A stretch of DNA of 64,000 nt from Breviolum minutum Mf 1.05b.01 (taxonomy: Eukaryota > Sar > Dinophyceae > Suessiales > Symbiodiniaceae): contig DF239296.1 of the NCBI GenBank assembly GCA_000507305.1, forward strand, positions 186,001-250,000. Reading direction: 5' to 3'. Within the stretch, counting starts at the first letter, position 1; each line of letters begins with the position of its first letter. Below are positions 1 to 10,873 of this stretch, piece after piece. Under the pieces are notes generated by a model. It was not told the origin of the DNA. It saw nothing but the letters and a program-made list of their open reading frames with translations, and did not search any database. The position numbers and the translations under genes were made by a program.

Positions 1-120
1 ACAGTTGAGCCTTTACTTTCCGTGAGATACTGGTTGTTTAATGACGGGATCCTTATTTCATGGTTTATGAAATAGTCCCCACATAGCTAGGTAGTATGAT
101 CCCCTATATAGCTTCAACTC
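1..120. repeat. Short dispersed repeat, family H (copy 1)
   Basis: The block runs from TTGAGCC at its left to GCTTCAACTCAA at its right, a weak inverted repeat. It shares the core ACTGGTTGTTTAATGA and the following ATTTCATGG/TGAAATA stretch with copies near 36088-36185 and 47391-47535. The left edge is at the window edge, so the element may be incomplete. Confidence 0.5.
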
Positions 121-250
121 AAGTCAATGCCTCAAAAGAGCCATCACCATGTCATGTTTCCATCCGCATCTTTTGGCCCAAAACCCATCAGGTTCTCACA
201 ACTGACCAAATGATTCACCCACCAATGTCTGGATGATTGCGATACTAAAC

Positions 251-350
251 TAGTTGGTGGTTTCAACCCAGTTGAAAAATATGATCGTCAAATTGGATCA
301 TCTCCCCAGATAGGGGTGAAAAATAAAAAATATTTGAAACCACCACCTAG
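251..350. mobile_element. MITE-like element, family A (copy 1)
   Basis: About 100 bp with terminal inverted repeats: TAGTTGGTGGTTTCAA at the left pairs with TTGAAACCACCACCTA at the right. The internal part (AAAATATGATCGTCAAA... GGGGTGAAAAATAAAAA) recurs in six other copies in this window. No coding capacity, so non-autonomous. Confidence 0.8.
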
Positions 351-660
351 TAAACAATCTTTTTTGCCATGTTTTCTTTCTCCGCTTTCTTCCTGTCGGC
401 ATGGTTTTTTTTTTCGACGACATCTTTGGGATGCCTGACCACCTCCCATCTGGACGGTGCCTGAAGCTACCTGACGCTGCGAAATCAATTGGGAGTTATG
501 AAGCGTCATCTCCCACAGGAAAAAAAAACTCCAGGAATTAGGTGAAGATGATGACATGTTGTCTGGATATTTTTTTTGTATATATATAGTTATTCATGAT
601 GTAATGCCACTTGAAGAGAGCATAATTCAATCGTTTTCCCACATCATCCCACATCCATAC

Positions 661-1555
661 CTGTGGTGGCGCTGGCCGCGCTTCCTCTGTGCTCGGCGCA
701 GGCTCTTCCCCCTTGGGATCACTTTTGGGAATCAATTCCAGCCACTTCTCCACAGCTCCGAATCTCTTCTTTTCAAACAAAAAAATACCGTAGAAAACTT
801 GGGCAAAACTCTTGAAGCGATGGGTTGGAAAACCACAAAAAAAACACCACTGCAAATCCATGAAAAAAAACCGGTTTTTTCCGGCAACAAATTTGGAGGT
901 TGAGAAAGTTGCATCCCCGAGGCATCGCCACACCTGAAAGCTGCCACCTTGAGGTGATTGGTAACCTTGGTTCTGAACAGCTTGTGTGTGTGTGTGTGTG
1001 CTACCCTCCCTGAAAACCAACCGTTTTTCAGCCTTTGAAACCATGATGCTTGAAAAATGACAATGTTCCTTGCCGAAGGCCGATTTTTTTGGTTGCTTTT
1101 TTTGGTTGCTTTTTTGTTGTTGGTTCTGGTTTTTTAGTGGACTCTTTGCAGTGTGCAGTTTTTGCCGTGTTTTTGAGGCAGATTTGGGTGGATGTATGGG
1201 ACAAAATCAATTCTTGGAGTGAGGGGTAAACTCGCACTTGCTGTTCGTCTCAGAGAGGGTATCCATGGTTGAAGCGAATAAGAGGGGTCATTATATTACC
1301 AAGCCAAACAATGCATTGGGTTGGTGGTTTGGGATTGTAAGGGTACCCCCTAAGTAACAATCCCTTTCATAAGGAGATTCCAGGAATCCAAACCACCAAC
1401 CCAACACCACCAACCCAAACCACCAATTGACCATTGGTTGAATTTAATGACCCATGGAATATAAAAATACCGAGCAACGATCCCCCTTGCGACGGCCTTT
1501 GCCCTTGCCGTCGCGACGGCCTCCTTTGGGCCCGCTCGGCCGTGAGGGGTAACTC
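661..1555 (-). CDS. Candidate multi-exon gene, three internal exons, function unknown
   Basis: Three coding-like pieces lie in order on the minus strand. Exon 1555-1471 starts after AG|G, ends at a GTATTT donor and encodes a Gly/Arg-rich stretch (GPKGGRRDGKGKGRRKGDR). Exon 933-889 (15 codons, phase 0 at both ends, AG|G acceptor, GTTGCC donor) begins VWRCLGDATF. Exon about 771-661 encodes AVEKWLELIPKSDPKGEEP followed by an Ala/Pro-rich segment and ends at a strong CAG|GTATGG donor. G+C is locally higher than in the flanks. Whether all three belong to one transcript is inferred only from strand and proximity. No family recognised; the Gly/Arg-rich part could be an RNA-binding linker. Confidence 0.4.
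983..1001. repeat. (TG)n microsatellite
   Basis: Short run of about eight TG dinucleotides. It lies directly before a TACCCTCCCTGAAAACCAAC sequence (1002-1022), which is a solitary left end of the family B inverted-repeat element. Confidence 0.8.
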
Positions 1556-1665
1556 CTCGGCCGATTGGAATCTGGAGTCTTCCTTTGGATGTTGATGTCA
1601 TAGGGAAAATGGTGGTACCCTTGGGATGGGGGCCCCTTAAAAATCAAGAAACTTCATTTTTCTAT

Positions 1666-1765
1666 TTGGTGGCTGAACCACCCATCTAGAAAAAATACTC
1701 GTCAAAATGGGAATCTTCACCAATTTTCGGGGTGAAAATAAAAGATGTTTGAAACCACCACCCAG
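1666..1765. mobile_element. MITE-like element, family A (copy 2)
   Basis: Same layout as the copy at 251-350: GGTGGCTGAACCACCC at the left, core with CGTCAAAATGGGAATC and TTTTCGGGGTGAAAATAAAA, and TTTGAAACCACCACCCA at the right. Confidence 0.8.
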
Positions 1766-3470
1766 TTCCTTTATGCATTGAAGGAGAAGGGAGACTTGGT
1801 AGCTTTTTTAGGTGGGGTGCTTAGAATCGGAACAACACCTCCAATGTGACTAAGTATCTTATTCCATCTCAAATGGTGCAGGCCCAACTATTTGTGAAAA
1901 CAAGCCAAAAAGTCAATGGACGTTTGAAAAAATGCAGAAAAATGTTCATTTCAAGGATTTTGGGCTGTGACCTTTTGAGAACCTGGCAAATATGGCCAGG
2001 TACGCATCGATCTTATCCAACTTCCTCTATTTCTGACCATGAAAAATGTGAGAAGCCGTTTCAACCTGAAAAAATCATTCCAACTACATGTCCAGAATCG
2101 TCCTTAGCCTGCTAATAGCAGGCAGAGAGAGAAAAAAAAACAACCCTCCGGGGGGCAAAAATCCAGAAGCAGGTCCAGCAGGTCCAACAGGTCAAGTAGA
2201 GAAAACAAATCCTCAACGGGGGTGATTTTTAGCCGCGAGCTTATCCCAAACCGTCACTACCAAGCCTCAGGTTTCCCGACGTTCTTTGCTCACTCTGAGG
2301 GCTTGTCTCGACAGGATCCTCTTCCCTGTCGGACTTGTCGATTTTTCCGAAACCAAATTAAGGTGGGATGAACTGAAAGGTGGGTAGCACATACAATTCC
2401 TGCTATTCTTTGCTCCATTTGTCGACGATTTTTTTGTATCTTTGACTTTTCAACAAAGCCAAATTTTGTTGCCTTCATATCAATCCTGGGTAAACGCATG
2501 AAGTATTTCAACAACCTGAAATGGTTGGGTCACTTTGAGAGATGGCCCGTTCTACCAACGGGTGACGGGTGACGTTGGCTGTGACGTCAGGATCACAAGT
2601 CAACGTTTTTAATGTCCAAGGTTTTGCTAAGGCCCACGACGGGTAGACAAAGTTGGCATAATATTTCGCAAATGGTGATAACGTCGATAGAAAGGTGTAA
2701 CAGTGTAACGTACCGAACAAAAAACACAATCACAATGACATGTTTGGGATCATTGTCGTTGTAAGTCTGGCATTGCTTGAGATTGCAAAAAAAAATGGAA
2801 CCATCCACCCTGCCTGTTGCTTGCATTCTTCCCTCCTTTGCCTTTACCCTTTCCCTCGCCATTCTCAGACATGCCTTTTCCCTTGGCACCAATGGATTCT
2901 CTTGCACACTGTCACAGCGAAACAAAAAAACCTCATCAGGACCATCAAATATAAATCGATAAGCCAAGTAAGACTGACTGGTCTTTTTGTTCCAGAAGTA
3001 TCCGTATCAAAAACATTTCAGAGATGAAATCAGGGAGAGGTCTTGAGAGTTTACCCAAAAAAACAGTTTGGGTGATTTTTTCAAAGTTTTGGGCAGTTTC
3101 TGGGTTGATTCTTTCAAAGTGTTCAATTCTGCTTTCAACTTACATTTGGACTTACTGTAGATCTGGACTGCAAATTGAAAAATTGCGCCTGGAACCATCA
3201 TTTACTCCAAGAAACGACAGGAATAGGATCTCAAATGATCGATCCGGTTTCCCCTACAACCAAGAAAGCTTCATTTTCCACTGGTTTGCAGCTGATTCTG
3301 CGGATATTAGATCTCTACATCTTGCACGGGTTCCCCTTTTTTCGCATCGAACCCATCGAAAGTTCTTCACGTGGAAATCTGAGATGGCCACATTCCCGCG
3401 GCCTTTGCCTTTTTCATTTTGTTTTCCTTTGCCTTTTACCTCGCTACCTTTTCGTTGGTCTTCATAGGAC
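1766..3470. other. No recognisable gene
   Basis: A/T-rich stretch with only short overlapping open frames on both strands and no frame combining a convincing AG|G acceptor with coding-like codon use. I see no repeat copy from the families described here except at the far right, where a family K element begins. Confidence 0.3.
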
Positions 3471-3475
3471 CTTAA

Positions 3476-3577
3476 CCACTCCACTCAGGATGCCAGACAC
3501 AAATGAAGCTTTAGGTTGGGATTCCCTACTAAAGATTGGAAGATCCCTGGTGGTGACTGTTACTGGGTGGGGGGGAG
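3476..3577. mobile_element. MITE-like element, family K (copy 1)
   Basis: Ends are CCACTCAGGATGCC and GTTACTGGGTGGGGG, an imperfect inverted repeat. The interior (AGGTTGGGATTCCCTACTAAA ... CCTGGTGGTGACT) matches the copies at 14181, 17375, 41786 and, inverted, 35020. Confidence 0.6.
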
Positions 3578-3871
3578 TTTCAACCAATGGCATTCCGGTC
3601 AGAGTCTGTTGGTTGAAGTCTCAACGAAAATTCGGAGGTTTTTTTCTGTTTTGGGCGGAGATCTGGTTGTGTAATGAAATCAGGTTCGAATTCCCTGAAT
3701 TTTACCTCGTTCAACAAATACCATAATTTGTTGAACCCCCCCTGCGAAAATTTCAAGGTCTAAAAAAATCGTGGGAACAAAAATAAAAATCAACTCACTC
3801 AACTCTCGATGACAGATAGGCAGCATCAATGAAGCCACTGTTATGAACAACTTGAACTTAAGAAAACGGGT

Positions 3872-4501
3872 TGGGTCTTCCCGTGGTCCGTTCCCGCGGG
3901 CCCGCGCCGGGCCCGCGCCGTATGGGCCCACTCCGGGGGGCCCGCGAGGGCCCGCGGAGCCCGCGAGCCCGCGGAGCCCGCAGGGTCCGCGGGGGGTGCA
4001 GGGTCTGCGGGTGTGCTGGGTAGTAATAGTAGTAGTAGTAGTANNNNNNNNNNNNNNNNNNNNNNNNNNNNNNNNNNNNNNNNNNNNNNNNNNNNNNNNN
4101 NNNNNNNNNNNNNNNNNNNNNNNNNNNNNNNNNNNNNNNNNNNNNNNNNNNNNNNNNNNNNNNNNNNNNNNNNNNNNNNNNNNNNNNNNNNNNNNNNNNN
4201 NNNNNNNNNNNNNNNNNNNNNNNNNNNNNNNNNNNNNNNNNNNNNNNNNNNNNNNNNNNNNNNNNNNNNNNNNNNNNNNNNNNNNNNNNNNNNNNNNNNN
4301 NNNNNNNNNNNNNNNNNNNNNNNNNNNNNNNNNNNNNNNNNNNNNNNNNNNNNNNNNNNNNNNNNNNNNNNNNNNNNNNNNNNNNNNNNNNNNNNNNNNN
4401 NNNNNNNNNNNNNNNNNNNNNNNNNNNNNNNNNNNNNNNNNNNNNNNNNNNNNNNNNNNNNNNNNNNNNNNNNNNNNNNNNNNNNNNNNNNNNNNNNNNN
4501 N

Positions 4502-4533
<32 letters not shown>

Positions 4534-4654
4534 TTACTACTACTACTATAAAAATAATGATAATAATTATTATTATTATCATTATAACTACTCCCCCCGG
4601 ACCCCGCGGAGCCCGCGGAGCCCGCGAGCCCGCGGGCCCGCGGGGGCCCGCGGA
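3872..4654. repeat. GC-rich CCCGCGG array around an assembly gap
   Basis: From 3885 to 4010 and again from 4595 to 4654 the sequence consists of degenerate GCCCGCGAGCCCGCGGA-type units at well over 75% G+C. Between them lie TAGTAGTAG (left), 458 undetermined bases (4044-4501) and TACTACTAC followed by an AT-rich tract (right). The left trinucleotide run is the reverse complement of the right one. Translation gives only Gly/Pro/Arg low complexity, so this is not a gene. Confidence 0.85.
4044..4501. other. Assembly gap (458 N)
   Basis: Run of undetermined bases inside the trinucleotide/GC-rich array. Its true length is unknown. Confidence 0.95.
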
Positions 4655-5102
4655 GGATTTTGTTTGTTTTTTGAACCTTTCTCTAAGAAAACCACAGTAC
4701 CTTTTTTTTGAACGAAACATTGAAAATAAGCCAACTTGAAGGGTGTTTGGATCACAATGAAAAGGGTGAGGGTGCCTGACTGGAAGGGAATTTGGCTCTG
4801 AAGAAATATTTCTTACTTTTGAACCACCTGAGTACCTGAGAATATCACCACCAAGTGACATGAACCATGAAATGCTGAATCAATGCATTTCTTAGAAAGG
4901 CTTTCTTATCATCCTCATCTAACTAGGTTGAAATTTCATCCCCTCTACTTTGTATATTATACTCTAGTAAACCAAAACACACTTATATAGCTGATTTGTC
5001 AAAAAGATAAGCAGATGGCTCCGTTGATCGGTAGGGGAATCGATTTTCATTGGACTTGAACCTCCAACGAACTATCCAAAACCCGCCCTGGCGGTCATGC
5101 GC

Positions 5103-5177
5103 CGTGGTTCCCCAACTGGATGTCCAAGATTTGTCCCGCATCAATCTTCTTCCATTGTCTTTTAGCCTTGGGTTTGC
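5103..5177 (-). CDS. Candidate internal exon, unknown protein
   Basis: On the minus strand the frame opens after a CTTGGAG|G acceptor and runs 24 full codons to a GC donor (CACG|GCGCAT). It encodes KPKAKRQWKKIDAGQI and LDIQLGNH. The basic start, alternating hydrophobic end, absence of stops and dinoflagellate-type AG|G/GC borders support it. Neighbouring exons were not found, and the function is unknown. Confidence 0.45.
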
Positions 5178-5248
5178 CTCCAAGCTGTTGAGATCTGTTG
5201 TTGGAGATTCCTTTTTTGTTGGTGATTTTTTAATGGGAATCTCTTTGG

Positions 5249-5381
5249 GTACCACCCCCCCAATACTCCCCCACCCCAACCAACAAGGTCTTTTTTTAGA
5301 AGGCCTTGTTAAGGGATCATGGTGCTTAATAATCCCTTGATGAGGCTTTATTTCTTTTGGGGGGATGGCATTGGAGGGATA
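5249..5381. mobile_element. MITE-like element, family G (copy 1)
   Basis: C-rich left end (TACCACCCCCCCAATACTCC) and G-rich right end (TTTCTTTTGGGGGGATGGCA) surround an internal palindrome-like AAGGCCTTGTTAAGGGATCA ... AATCCCTTGATGAGGC. Related copies lie at 27738 and 61595. Confidence 0.6.
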
Positions 5382-5761
5382 CGCTTGGATTCCCATGATC
5401 TTTTTCTTAAAAAAGAGGATCAGCCTAAAAGCAGCTGAGGATAATTGAAGAGGAAAATCTCGGCAGAAAAAAGTTGTGATTTTGAGGGGGAAGTAAAAAA
5501 AGATCTATATAAGCAGACCTACTATTCATGGAAAGGCACATTGGATGGAAAGATAATCAAAAAGACGGCATCTTCAAAAAGTCCGCATTTCCCCCCCAAA
5601 TATTCGTCAACCTCAATCATTTTAACCATGTTTTAAAGCCAAAAGAAAGTTTCATCAAAAACATCCCGTTGAAACTCATGGAAAAAAAGCTCCACCCGCT
5701 TCCCTCCCGCACCTGCAGCCCCTTCAGCATCCATCGCAACCCCCAAATATAGAGAGCGCCG

Positions 5762-5789
5762 GCGACGCCGGCGCTCGCGCCGGCGTCGC
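5762..5789. repeat. Perfect GC-rich palindrome
   Basis: GCGACGCCGGCGC and its exact reverse complement are separated by only two bases (TC). It lies in a GC-rich islet (5755-5830) that is open in several frames and Arg-rich on both strands, so the islet may be part of an exon, but the strand cannot be decided. Confidence 0.85.
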
Positions 5790-6698
5790 GCCCGGCTCTC
5801 AAGGGCCCGGCGTCTTGAAAGAAAACGGCGAAATGGCAATGGGATCTTCCTCCCCGAAGTTCTTTGAGAAGGAAACCCTTTTTGGGGAGAAACAACACAC
5901 ACACAAAAATAACTCGTTGGAAAGTGTCTTGAGTTTTTCTGGCAGCAAATAATGTGTGGCTTGTTGCATTTAAAATTATGATGGTTGAAGGGGAGTGCCT
6001 TTTAGAGAATTCAAATGGTACTAATTCTGGAAACTGAACATAAACCCTAAAAGGATTCTTTGGAAAAGGAGTTTCCTTTCGAACAATCTTCCATGTCCGC
6101 TTTTTTTTGACTCTTTGGGTACAATGAATTCTAATAGGCCACCAAAACACATTAGATGCAGCACACACCATGCAAGGCAAACCCCTCCTTGGCGCCCCCC
6201 CCTTTTCTTCGAGATTACAGCTGGTTCTGTCAAATGACCCCGTGGATCATAGGGCAGTCCTTCGAGAGTTGCGTTTGGAACCGCGTTCTGACTTGCCGTT
6301 TGGTCAACGGAGCGCGAATTATGAATTTCCAATGCATCTGAAATCGAACTTCTCGACTGCAGGTCTTTTTCTCCTGAATTTGGCCATCTATACTGACAGC
6401 CAGGATTCCTGATCTCTCATGAGATGTAGCACGGTTCAGACAGCATTTTGCAACTACAGTCCAAGCATGTCTGTCAAAAATCCACACAAAAGCAATTTGA
6501 AGATGTTCTGGCATTCGAGATCAATCGTTAAGATACATAATATGTGTACATATATATATATATATCTGTATATGTACACATATAATGGTTCTATTTGGAA
6601 TCCACTGACTGATCATGGAAGCCTGTGAAGCTTTCACTGCTCAACGTCTTGCCTTACCAGTCACGAAGCTAGTAAAGTTCACAGTTTGAAGAAGGTAA

Positions 6699-6813
6699 CT
6701 AGCGGGTGGGTTTTCCCCACCCAATTGAAAAATATGCGCAAGTAAAAATGGGTTCATCTTCCCCCAATTTTCGGGGTGAACATAAAAACTAGTTGAGTTG
6801 CCACCACCTAGGT
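6699..6813. mobile_element. MITE-like element, family A (copy 3)
   Basis: GCGGGTGGGTTTTCCCCACCC at the left, core AAAAATGGGTTCATCTTCCC and TTTTCGGGGTGAACATAAAA, and GAGTTGCCACCACCTAG at the right. Confidence 0.75.
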
Positions 6814-6819
6814 AAGAAC

Positions 6820-8380
6820 TTATTAGTAATATTAGACCTATTTTCAGGAGGTGGGTTGATGACTGACCCCCGGTGGATTGTGTTCACCTTCGACGTTTTC
6901 ACGTGCATGTCGTGCATGTCGGATGTTACATTACTTGAATCTCTTGTGTTTCAAATTCACGGGGTCAGGTGTTAATTCAACACAAGGACCGGTTTTCATA
7001 GGTATTCAGAGAACCTCAGAAAGTTTGATGTTGTGTTGTTGCAATGAATGAAGAACAACGATTTTATGATCGTTTGGAGACAAAGAATGAGCAAAGTAGC
7101 TGTGACAGCCGTGAAGCACGTTGTTTGATGTCTTTTTGGCTACAGGGTTGAAGATGTCTCCACGGGACACTGTTTCAGAGCAAAGGTTGTGGCTTTGTTT
7201 GGTGTCCTGGTGTCGTCTGTCTCGAACTTCGTTCACTTTGGGATCTTCCGTAGTTGTTCTTGTCCGGATAGTCTCTGCTCGGTTTCTCTGTTAAGAAGCT
7301 GCCACGACTTGGAGTGTAAACATCCCACAGAACTCGGGCCAACAACTCGCCAAAAAAAATCACAAGGGAGTTACAGCTTCATGATGCAAACAAACAACCA
7401 GCTGTGACCTTTCAGGGGAAACTCCACTCGCTGTTCGTTTGCTCGGCAGAAACGGCTACAATTCATCAAAGCCATCAAATCTCAGCTGCAGAGCCTCCTT
7501 AAGAATCCGCACCTTAAGCCCCTCCACGAGCAGCCATAGACATCATGCGCATGGGCAACCTGCGACCAGGCCAAGTGGAGCTGAATTTGGATGCAACCCA
7601 GTTCTTCGCTCTTTGGCTGTTTGTTGAGCTGGTTTTTTTTGGCAAGTCCCACTGAAAAAAACCTGGCCTAGAGGTTGTTGTTGTTTTTTTTACGTTGACC
7701 AAAAAATTCACCAAAATGGTGGTGGAGAATCTTTTTCTGATGAACCGACGGCCGACACAAACCAGCGATGTTTTTTTTCGAAATACTTCAATGGTGAATT
7801 GGTGGAGTTCTGTTTGGTTCATTGAACCAATTAGTTCGGAAATTTTCCTGCTGATGGATGTGAAGTACCAATCAAGAATTGGATGAAACGCTGGATTTTT
7901 CAATTGTTGCCAAATGCGTAAATTGACTATGAGGCATCCCTTTAGGGTTTAGCAGCACCCTGTTCTTGAAGATGCTGATATGTACATATATTGCATTCTC
8001 TTGCATATCCATTCATGCATATATAGATATGTATACAAGTACATACACATAAGTAGTATTGGCCACACTTTCATGTGTACATAAAAAGTATATAAGCAAA
8101 GTTGTGTTCCTCATACCCAACTTTGGCATGCCAGCTCCGAAACGTTGTCCCGGTTGTCCACTGGAAGTGCCTATCTACCACAGCCTGACGGTCCCACGGT
8201 TTTTTTCAGGGAGAAAGTCGGATGAATCCGTGTGCTCAATTGTGCAAATGGATGTACATCCACCACACGTAACACTTCAGTTAAATGGAGTTTGATATCT
8301 GATTACGTTTGGGGCGGCCCATACTGAACATGCTGCGTTTCAATGCCTTGATGCCTTGTCCTTCCTTTTGCGTTTTCCTT
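6820..8380. other. Mostly unassigned, possible tiny minus exon at 7513-7559
   Basis: No convincing gene. A 47-base minus-strand frame (7559-7513) after GCAG|G with a GTGCGG donor encodes VAHAHDVYGCSWRGL, but the plus strand of the same stretch is equally open. Around 7970-8100 the sequence is ATATAC-rich microsatellite-like DNA. Confidence 0.3.
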
Positions 8381-8387
8381 CGTGCAG

Positions 8388-8524
8388 AACTAGGTCGGAA
8401 CAGATCTTCGGTAAACTGGGTGGTGGAGGACTTTTTTGGAGAAAAGGTTATAGTAATGATCACGAGTAAATTGGGTGATCTCACTCTACTGCCGGGGGAT
8501 GAATTTCAGCCAACCTACATTGGG
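8388..8524 (+). CDS. Candidate exon, unknown protein (strand uncertain)
   Basis: A pyrimidine-rich tract ending in CGTGCAG precedes an open frame that encodes ELGRNRSSVNWVVEDFF and GEKVIVMITSKLGDLTLLPG and ends at a GTAAGC donor. The acceptor is followed by A rather than G, unlike the other exons here. The minus strand is also open (a basic, Lys/Arg-rich frame), so the call is tentative. Confidence 0.3.
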
Positions 8525-8654
8525 TAAGCAAGGGTTTTCACAACACGTTTATATAACTAACTAATTAACTCGCACACCGTGACAACAAAATCCATTCCCC
8601 CCAAAAGTGGACTCGGTCTTTCAAACAAAAATGGATCTCATCCCAGAAATCAAG

Positions 8655-8806
8655 GGAAATTACAGGGACTTTCAATAGCGGGACCCCCAACCACCCATAC
8701 TACTCCCATACTACTCCCATCCTACTCCCATAAGAATCCCATAAGAAGTATGGGAATGGTATGGGAAGCTTATGGGAAATCCCATTATTGGGGGTCCCTG
8801 GAGAAA
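8655..8806. mobile_element. Fold-back element with CCCATACTACT repeats
   Basis: Left part contains GGGACCCCCAACCACCCATA and the 11-base unit CCCATACTACT repeated about three times. The right part reads GTATGGGAATGGTATGGGAA and ends ATTGGGGGTCCCTGG, largely the reverse complement. The whole can fold into one long hairpin, and no open frame fits it. Confidence 0.7.
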
Positions 8807-9327
8807 TTCCTAACAAAACATCACCCCACGGTTCCATGGTTCCCACAGCGCCTTGCGGTTTCTAGAGTCCACGTGAAATGCCTGGCCAAGGTCTGGGTGA
8901 TTTTTTTTTCGTTGGTGTGACTTGGTGCGTCAGAATGGCCAACAAAAAATGAACGAAACAAGATAAAAACTAGCTTGACGCTGGTGTGCATCGACAACAT
9001 GATTGGGAAACTATAGGAGTTACACCGAATAACAAATGATCCACCTCCAATACTGTCAACCAAACTATATGTTATTTTCAAATGTTAATATGTTTACTCA
9101 AAAAAGTTGTAGATTCTTCGATTTGACTGCCCCACCTCACAGCGTTGCTGCACCGTCGTCGAATCTCAGGGGGTCGCGGGTCGGCTGATTCACTAAAAAA
9201 GGTTTTGCTACATGCTGACCCTTGAAAGCCAAGCCAAACTTTGGGATTTTTTTGGTCAACTTGAATTACAATATTTACAATATATATATATATATATACA
9301 CAAAACAAATTTCTTTCAATAACATGT

Positions 9328-9568
9328 ACTACTGTTGGTGGACGAAATCCTGCACCACTTTACTTGCACCCTGAGACCAACCCTCGTACTCCCTCTTTAA
9401 CATTGGGGCAGTGTTTGGTTGTCAGAAAATGAAGTTGAATGCCAAAATCCTGCACGACCTCAATGACAAAAGACACCCAACATTGAACTAGGGGGTAAAG
9501 GGGACGCACTAATCTGTCCAAGTTATCCCTCCAAGTGCTGGTGCAAGATTTTTCCATCAAACGTATGA
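9328..9568. mobile_element. Family D element, long form (left direct copy)
   Basis: About 240 bp beginning ACTGTTGGTGGACGAAATCC and ending GGTGCAAGATTTTTCCATCA. It is almost identical (about 96% by eye) to 11569-11813, in the same orientation. The ends resemble those of the shorter family D elements (CTGTTGATGG ... CCATCAACAG). Confidence 0.8.
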
Positions 9569-9690
9569 GTATGGTGGAGTTTGGCAGGTTGTTGGGCGCG
9601 CAGGTTTCCTTTTTTGAACAGGGAACTTTCACGAACCAGGTTTGGTTTTTTCCCGAAAGCGCAGCCTAGGGTTCTTTCAAAGAGAGTGTT

Positions 9691-9945
9691 CATAGTTGAC
9701 CGCCAACCACTGACCACAGCAAGATGATGTTAATGGTTGACCATCAACCCTTGACCACAGCAAGCTGATGTCAATAGCTGACCACCAACCCTTGACCACA
9801 AAAAGATGATAGCTGAGAAAAAGCTGCTGAGAAAGGCTGCTAGTCGACCGCTGAGAAAGGCTGCTGAGGAGAGCTGCTGAGAAGAGCTGCTGAGAAAGGT
9901 TGCTGAGAAGAGCTGCTGAAAGAAAGGCTGCTCTTCGAAAATGCT
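9691..9945. repeat. Two adjacent minisatellites
   Basis: From 9692 three 41-base units run ATAGTTGACCGCCAACCACT, ATGGTTGACCATCAACCCTT and ATAGCTGACCACCAACCCTT with their shared tails (spacing exactly 41 at 9692, 9733 and 9774). From about 9809 to 9945 follows a degenerate GCTGCTGAGAAAGG array with 12-15 base periodicity. Confidence 0.85.
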
Positions 9946-10007
9946 GCTTTTGTTCAAATTCTGTTCTTCTTTTTTTTGACGCAGGGTAGGTTTGGCGGGT
10001 CGCGGCG

Positions 10008-10540
10008 GCAGACAACCCTCTCGTCACTTCGTGCTCGTGGGGCGCTCAAAACTGTGGTGGCATGCGAAAGTTTTGAAATTGCCCGAGCAACTCTTTCGTC
10101 ACTTCGTGCGTGTCGGACGCTCAAAACTTTGGTGAAATGCATTTTTTTTTATTTTTTTTGCATACCGAAGCAACCTTCTCGTCACTTCGTGGTCGTCGGA
10201 AGCTCAAAACTGTGGTAAATGCTAATTTTTCACCTGCCGAAGCAACCCTTTTGTCACTTCGATCCGTGCTGCTCGGATGCCCAAAACTGTGGTAAAACGC
10301 TGATTTTGGTATGCCGCTGGCTGGCGCGGATGTCGCGGACTCCTTTCATTCATACATTTTCGCGCACGGCGCTGTAGTAAAACGTTCATTTGAATTTTTG
10401 GAACGCACACCGCTCTAGCGACGCGCGCAGTTGGATTGTGCTCGACGAACCCTCTCGCAGGATTCGGCGGGTCTATCGCGCGAAACTGTAGCGAAACGCA
10501 AATTTCATCAATTTTTGCGCACGCCGCTGTAGTAAAACAC
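10008..10540. repeat. 72-83 bp tandem repeat array
   Basis: The motif TCGTCACTTCG occurs at 10021, 10096, 10179 and (as TTGTCACTTCG) 10251. Each copy is followed by a GCTCAAAACTNTGGT-type block. The array then degenerates into CGCACGCCGCTGTAGTAAAAC units up to about 10540. It lies between the minisatellites and a GC-rich exon. Confidence 0.8.
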
Positions 10541-10873
10541 TTTCTCGAAGGCCATTGCCATTTCTCGAAGGATCCTGGCTTCCGTTCTGAAATCCACAGT
10601 TTGCAATGTTGTGCAGGATCACCATCCGCGTGCTTCCGGCGCCAAAACAGAAACTTGCGCCACGTCCAAGGCAGGCTTTGGTACAGAGAATTTCGTTCAA
10701 CTTCTGATTCAAAACACGCAACATGGGCAAAGTTTGTTCAAGAGGTTGGTGGGTGCAAGCCTGAAGCAATGCACGTGGGGCAGGCCCAAGAAACATGTAG
10801 CGAAGCCGCAATCGCCAAATCAGCTTGCACGAGATGCAGTTGCAACGCGCTGGGACCGATGACAACACCTCAC

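Noticed and set aside
3680-4861. Long ORFs across the first assembly gap
   Set aside because: Open only because undetermined bases contain no stops; the rest is trinucleotide and GC-repeat translation.
9677-10027. Minus-strand ORF of 116 codons rich in Leu, Ser and Ala
   Set aside because: It is a translation of the two minisatellites, with periodic Leu/Ser runs.
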